A stretch of DNA of 64,000 nucleotides from Cristatella mucedo (Eukaryota; Bryozoa; Phylactolaemata; Cristatellidae). The stretch is taken from assembly GCA_009760855.2 (NCBI GenBank), contig WPIO01000014.1, positions 955,001-1,019,000 of the forward strand, read 5' to 3'. Positions 60,540 through 64,000 of this stretch are shown piece after piece. Both the position numbers and the translations under genes were made by a program. The stretch's first letter is position 1. Every line of letters starts with the position of its first letter. A model generated the notes under the pieces. It saw only the letters and a program-made list of their open reading frames with translations, was not told the DNA's origin and did no database searches.

Positions 60540-61050
60540 ATACATTTTGCTGTACACGTTCTGATTACGGGAAATAAAGCCCCAGAACGTTTGATAATGT
60601 ATACAGCAAAATGCAGCAAACCGAAATCCGAAATTTTTCTAGAGTCGATTACAATAAGCAGAGCTGAACTCGCATTTCAAATTTCACTGCGACAAGTGAA
60701 GTATTAGCCGAGTTATGGGTTTTACAAGGCATACAACTATACTGGAAATTAAGCCGTATACAGGTCACACGAATGCACTTCAACAAGCTTCCCACGTGTA
60801 TCTTGATCTACCAAGGTTCGACAAGTTGGAATATAAGTACCATGTGATGCAGAGATCGGTAAATTTGTTATTTGTTGATATTTTGCTTCCGGGTTAAACG
60901 TGGTTTGCATAACCATTTTTTCTTTTATGAGGAAGTCGTCAGAACTTCTGATCCCGGTTCTAATATATCTGTCTTTCGAAAAGTACCCTAAACAATATTC
61001 GATTACCGGACGAATAGTTTTTCTTGACATTACCCCTTAAGTATTTCAAG
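60540..61050 (+). repeat. Unrecognised interspersed repeat D, copy 3
   Basis: The plus strand encodes ERLIMYTAKCSKPKSEIF, then after a stop LQQASHVYLDLPRFDKLEYK, YHVMQRSVNLLFVDILLPG and a stop. It then continues with related DNA to about 61050. It matches copies 1 and 2 at both DNA and amino-acid level. No known transposase or reverse transcriptase motif is seen. Confidence 0.75.
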
Positions 61051-61186
61051 TTCTAACATTTCAATGCTTCATGTCAACTATGAGAGTGCACGCTGCAGAT
61101 ACATATGCAGATTAGCAGCCAAGTCTAATCTCCTGAATGAGGAATGAGATGAGGCCGCTTCTAATCCAAGTTTTCAGTCGACTCAC

Positions 61187-61495
61187 GAAAGCACACAGCC
61201 TCGAGTGCTCCGGTAAAGGCAGAGCGGCTGCGCTGCAGGCCAAATACCTGCTGGGACCTGGAGACAGATGATTCCTCGCTACCAGAAGGCGTCGCCTGAA
61301 GCGTGCCAGCAATGACGCTTCGGTGACCCTGGTCCTGACGACTGTGCACAGGCCACCTTTGCCTAATCTTGACGTCAGCTCGCTCTTCTGCGGATGGAGG
61401 GGCGACGACTGCGGCGGCGGCAGTCGTCGCGAGGCGCTCGACGAGCGGCTGCGACACGCCTGCCGGGGACGCAGTGCTGATGACCAGATGCCCGT
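61187..61495 (-). CDS. Exon of the minus-strand Ala/Pro/Gln-rich gene (third from right)
   Basis: Strong acceptor TCTCTTCTTCCAG, donor TTTC|GTGAGT, 309 nt, phase 1 in and 1 out. It begins DGHLVISTASPAGVSQPLVE and continues through KIRQRWPVHSRQDQGHRSVI, SEESSVSRSQQVFGLQRSRS and FTGALEAVCF. The segment is Ser/Arg/Gln-rich and basic, and looks disordered. If the donor is skipped the frame ends a few codons later at TAG, giving an alternative C-terminus (STENLD). Confidence 0.68.
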
Positions 61496-61629
61496 CTGGA
61501 AGAAGAGACCAGGTGCAAGGTGTCCGGCCGCATGCGACAGCGAGTACCCTTCGACAGCACGTACACGGCGACAGCGCGTACACTGCAAATGCCTTGCTGC
61601 TCCCACAGGAGTCACTGTGAGTCACTCAC

Positions 61630-62037
61630 CAAAGTCCTTGGTGAGGCTGCCGCCGCCGCCGTGTAGCGGACTGCCCAGTGCTGCCCGCAACGGCGGCGGC
61701 TTGTTCTCGTCGTTCCGCTGTCCCGCGGGTGCTACTACTGTCAGCTCCTTAGACGACCGCCTCTGGGCTATCACGGCAGGAATGCTTTTGCTGCCAACAG
61801 CCAGGTCGGGAGCGATAGAAGGGCCGGCACGCGATGACGTCACGGTCGGACCAGCGGTGGTGGCGCTGTTGTGTGACCCGCCAGCAGTCGGGAGGGTGGG
61901 ACTCGGGCGCTCCAGCGCAGCGACCCGGCCGCGTAGCACCGGCATTGCCGCTGCGCTGCCTCCTGCTCCTGCTGCGACCGCCGCCCTGACACTTTCGCTG
62001 CCGACGGGTGCTGCTAGGGTGCTGCGGGGCGCCACTT
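61630..62037 (-). CDS. Exon of the minus-strand Ala/Pro/Gln-rich gene (second from right)
   Basis: Acceptor ACGATCGTTGCAG, donor TTTG|GTGAGT, 408 nt, phase 1 in and 1 out. It encodes VAPRSTLAAPVGSESVRAAV, later SIPAVIAQRRSSKELTVVAP, then PPPLRAALGSPLHGGGGSLT and KDF. Low complexity, Ala/Pro/Gly-rich. The 302-codon plus-strand frame over the same bases is its antisense shadow. Confidence 0.75.
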
Positions 62038-62341
62038 CTGCAACGATCGTCGTTCCGAGTCAATTCGCTCGTCCATTCACCACGCACGCGAAGCACGTGC
62101 AAGCCACAGTTCCGCAGCGCGCCGCGGAGTCGCAAAGCGCAAGCCCGGCATACAGCACTGCGTCGGGGAGATCAATCGAACTGCAGCAGCAAAACAGCTG
62201 GCATCAAAATGCCGGCGGGCGGCCCAACTAGGCGAAGCAAAGTTAAGAACCCGCGCGCAGGACAAAAGCAAAAGCATCTCAAGCAGCTGGCACGGCAGCG
62301 GCGGCAAGAAGAGAACGACGACGGACGCTCACGCTGCTCAC

Positions 62342-64000
62342 CGGGCTCGCCGCCAATCAGACTGCCGCGCTTCTCTCTGTCGGCCGCCATGCGCACCCAG
62401 GGGGGCTCGGTCGGTGTGCCCGCTCCCTTGGTGGCCACATCGTAAGCGCCGTGCGTGTGCCTCCGCTGCACCGAGTGCCAGGACTTGACGGGCGACGGAG
62501 TCGAGCAGCCAACGGCACCGTCGTCCGAACCGCTGGCCGCCGGCTGCAGCGGCTCCGACGCAGGAGGGGGCGGCGGTGGGGGCGACTTTCGGCGCAACTT
62601 GACCCTCGGAGTGGGCTGCTGCTGCTGCTGCTCCTGCTGCTGCTCCTGCTGCTTCGGCAGCCCGACCGGGAGGATGGCCGGACCTTTGCCGCTGTCGCCG
62701 GCGCTCTTGTCGACGCCTGCCCGCGGGCTCGGTTTGCCTGCTGCTCGTGGCTGAGGCTCGGCGCTCGACTCGAGGCGTCCGCCGCCGCCGGCGCCGCTGA
62801 CCGGCACAGGCGCAGTGCTGGCGGCTGGCGGCACTGCTCTAGCGACAACCAAAGGTCGCTGGACGGCGGCCGGCTGGACGACGTGAGGCTGCTGAGTGCC
62901 GCCGTTCGCTTCGGGTTGGCATGCGGTGGCGCTGCCACCACCAACCGGATGTCTCAAGCAGCCAGCTGCTGCATCAGCCACGTCGGCTGCTGCTGGCGCC
63001 GGCACTGCAGCTACGGATGCCTTGCTGCCGCGCTGGGTGCTGGCTGGAGGAAGGCGAGGGGTGGCTTCGAGAACGTCATTGCCGAAAGCTCTGGTGCTGC
63101 TTCTGCTGCCGGCTGGCAGTGGCAGCTGTGGCTTCAGCATGGGCTTCTGTGGTGGGCACAGCCGCGGTTTTGCGGGCACGCGAGCAGTCGGATCACCAAA
63201 ATCACTGCCACTGCCACTGCCACCACCGGCGATGCCAGTGCCGTGCCACGGCACCGCGTCGGCAGCGCTTTCAGCGTGGCCCGGCACAGCTGCTGACGGC
63301 TTTACCCGCTGGTCGGCAGCGCCAGCAGCGTCGGCCAGCTGCAAAGCAGCTTCGCAGGGTGCACTGCCGTCTCCTGCAGCTGCGCCACGATGCAAAGCGT
63401 GGGTGGCAGCAGCCGAGGATGAGCTGCCGTCACCAGCGCCCTCGGCGACGGCGAGTCGAACTTCTGCTTCCGGTTTGGTCGTCCTCAGCAAAATGCCGAA
63501 AGAAGCAGCGCTGCCACTCGCGACTAAAGCTGCTTTCGTTGTCGCCGTTGCCGCCGGAGGAGCCTTTACGTTGGCCGAGTTCCGGCCTGCTGAGTCGCTG
63601 CCCGCTGTTTGAGCAGCCGGCGGAGCAGGCTGAGGTCGATTGCTCGAACGTAGTGCGCTCCGGGTGAATGCTAGCGTGCCGTTTTGGGTTGCCGGCTCTG
63701 ACTGCTGCTGCTGCTGCTGCTGCAGGTGAGCGAGGCCCCCGCCGCCACTGGCGCCGACAACGAGCTCAACGGCAGCAGCCGCAGACGCCGGTCGCGGAGA
63801 CGGCTGAACGTCTGGTCTGGCAACCGCAGAATGACGAACGCTAGCTGCCGTCGCAGCATGAGAGCGATCGGTGGAAGAAGTCTCCGGCGTGAAGACGCCG
63901 TCGCGCACCACCGCGAGCTCAGGCGCACCAGCCGGCGCACGGCGAGCGTGCAGAGGCGTCCAAGCGGCAGTCACGTCAAACTGGCCGTGAGAGCCGTGCT
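62342..64000 (-). CDS. Large exon of an Ala/Pro/Gln-rich, probably disordered protein (partial, runs off right edge)
   Basis: More than 550 open codons on the minus strand reach the window edge, so the gene starts outside. Features in order: Ala-rich start, poly-Gln (HLQQQQQQQS), long Ala/Gly/Ser/Pro stretches, a second Gln/Glu run, PTPRVKLRRKSPPPPPPP (SH3-ligand-like), SPVKSWHSVQRRHTHGAYDV, and EPPWVRMAADREKRG near the end. Donor CCCG|GTGAGC, phase 1. The EPPW-x-x-MA-x-x-(R/K)-x-K-RG motif recalls the EPxW-x-x-x-A motif of actin-regulating CRACD/KIAA1211-type proteins, but this is from memory and unproven. It may be an adaptor or cytoskeletal protein. I do not firmly recognise it. Confidence 0.75.
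62612..62655. repeat. CTG/CTC repeat encoding poly-Gln/Glu (minus strand)
   Basis: CTG and CTC triplets give KQQEQQQEQQQQQP on the minus strand inside the coding exon. The glutamate interruptions break the pure CAG run. Confidence 0.93.
63699..63724. repeat. CTG repeat encoding poly-Gln (minus strand)
   Basis: Seven or more CTG triplets give a short pure glutamine run in the large exon. Confidence 0.93.

Larger units (their letters stand above)
53870..61186 (-). other. 7.3-kb intron (inferred) of the minus-strand gene
   Basis: It holds a 42-bp duplication, a hairpin, two copies of repeat D, L2 copies, repeat C and a SINE A copy. I could not add further exons, though some may exist near the GC-rich stretch at 59800-60300. 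Confidence 0.5.

Noticed and set aside
61323-62231. 302-codon plus-strand frame
   Set aside because: It lies antisense to minus-strand exons that have matching splice sites and phases. It spans their introns and is explained by high GC.
62451-63667. Plus-strand frames of 238-281 codons rich in Cys/Leu/Ala
   Set aside because: Antisense shadows of the large minus-strand exon. The long poly-Leu and Cys runs come from the CAG/CTG repeats.

Overview
This is animal (metazoan) nuclear DNA. Genes are split by GT-AG introns, non-coding DNA makes up most of the window, and simple repeats, SINEs, L2-type non-LTR retrotransposons and DNA-transposon remnants are abundant. The repeat types suggest an invertebrate, perhaps a lophotrochozoan, but I cannot name the species.

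One complete gene was rebuilt exon by exon. It is mitochondrial methylmalonyl-CoA mutase (MUT/MMUT), plus strand, 25132-48980, 19 coding exons and 759 codons, followed by a poly(A) signal at 49451. Exons 2-19 join in phase and match the known enzyme from end to end. Exon 1, the mitochondrial targeting sequence, is less certain. The gene carries two internal duplications: a diverged extra copy of exon 3 just upstream of it, and a 65-bp tandem copy of the exon 9 acceptor region whose upstream acceptor would lead straight into a stop.

A second gene lies on the minus strand, converging on MUT, and runs off the right edge (53371 to beyond 64000). Five exons, all separated by phase-1 introns, encode the C-terminal part of an Ala/Pro/Gln-rich, probably disordered protein. 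I do not firmly recognise it.

Region by region: 1-25000 is intergenic, with microsatellites, SINEs, LINE tails, an internally deleted pogo/Tigger-like transposon (18.2-19.3 kb) and an L2 copy (23.1-24.2 kb). 25-49.5 kb is MUT, with repeats in its introns. 49.5-53.3 kb is intergenic with L2 and SINE debris. 53.4-64 kb is the partial gene, whose 7.3-kb intron holds further L2 copies and an unrecognised 0.5-kb repeat. No operon, CRISPR array, rRNA or functional tRNA was seen.

Main leads: the MUT exon duplications; a SINE family sharing its 3' tail with the resident L2 LINE; a three-copy repeat conserved at the amino-acid level; several perfect snap-back palindromes; and many tandem duplications of 24-88 bp. 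I found no convincing novel multi-gene system.
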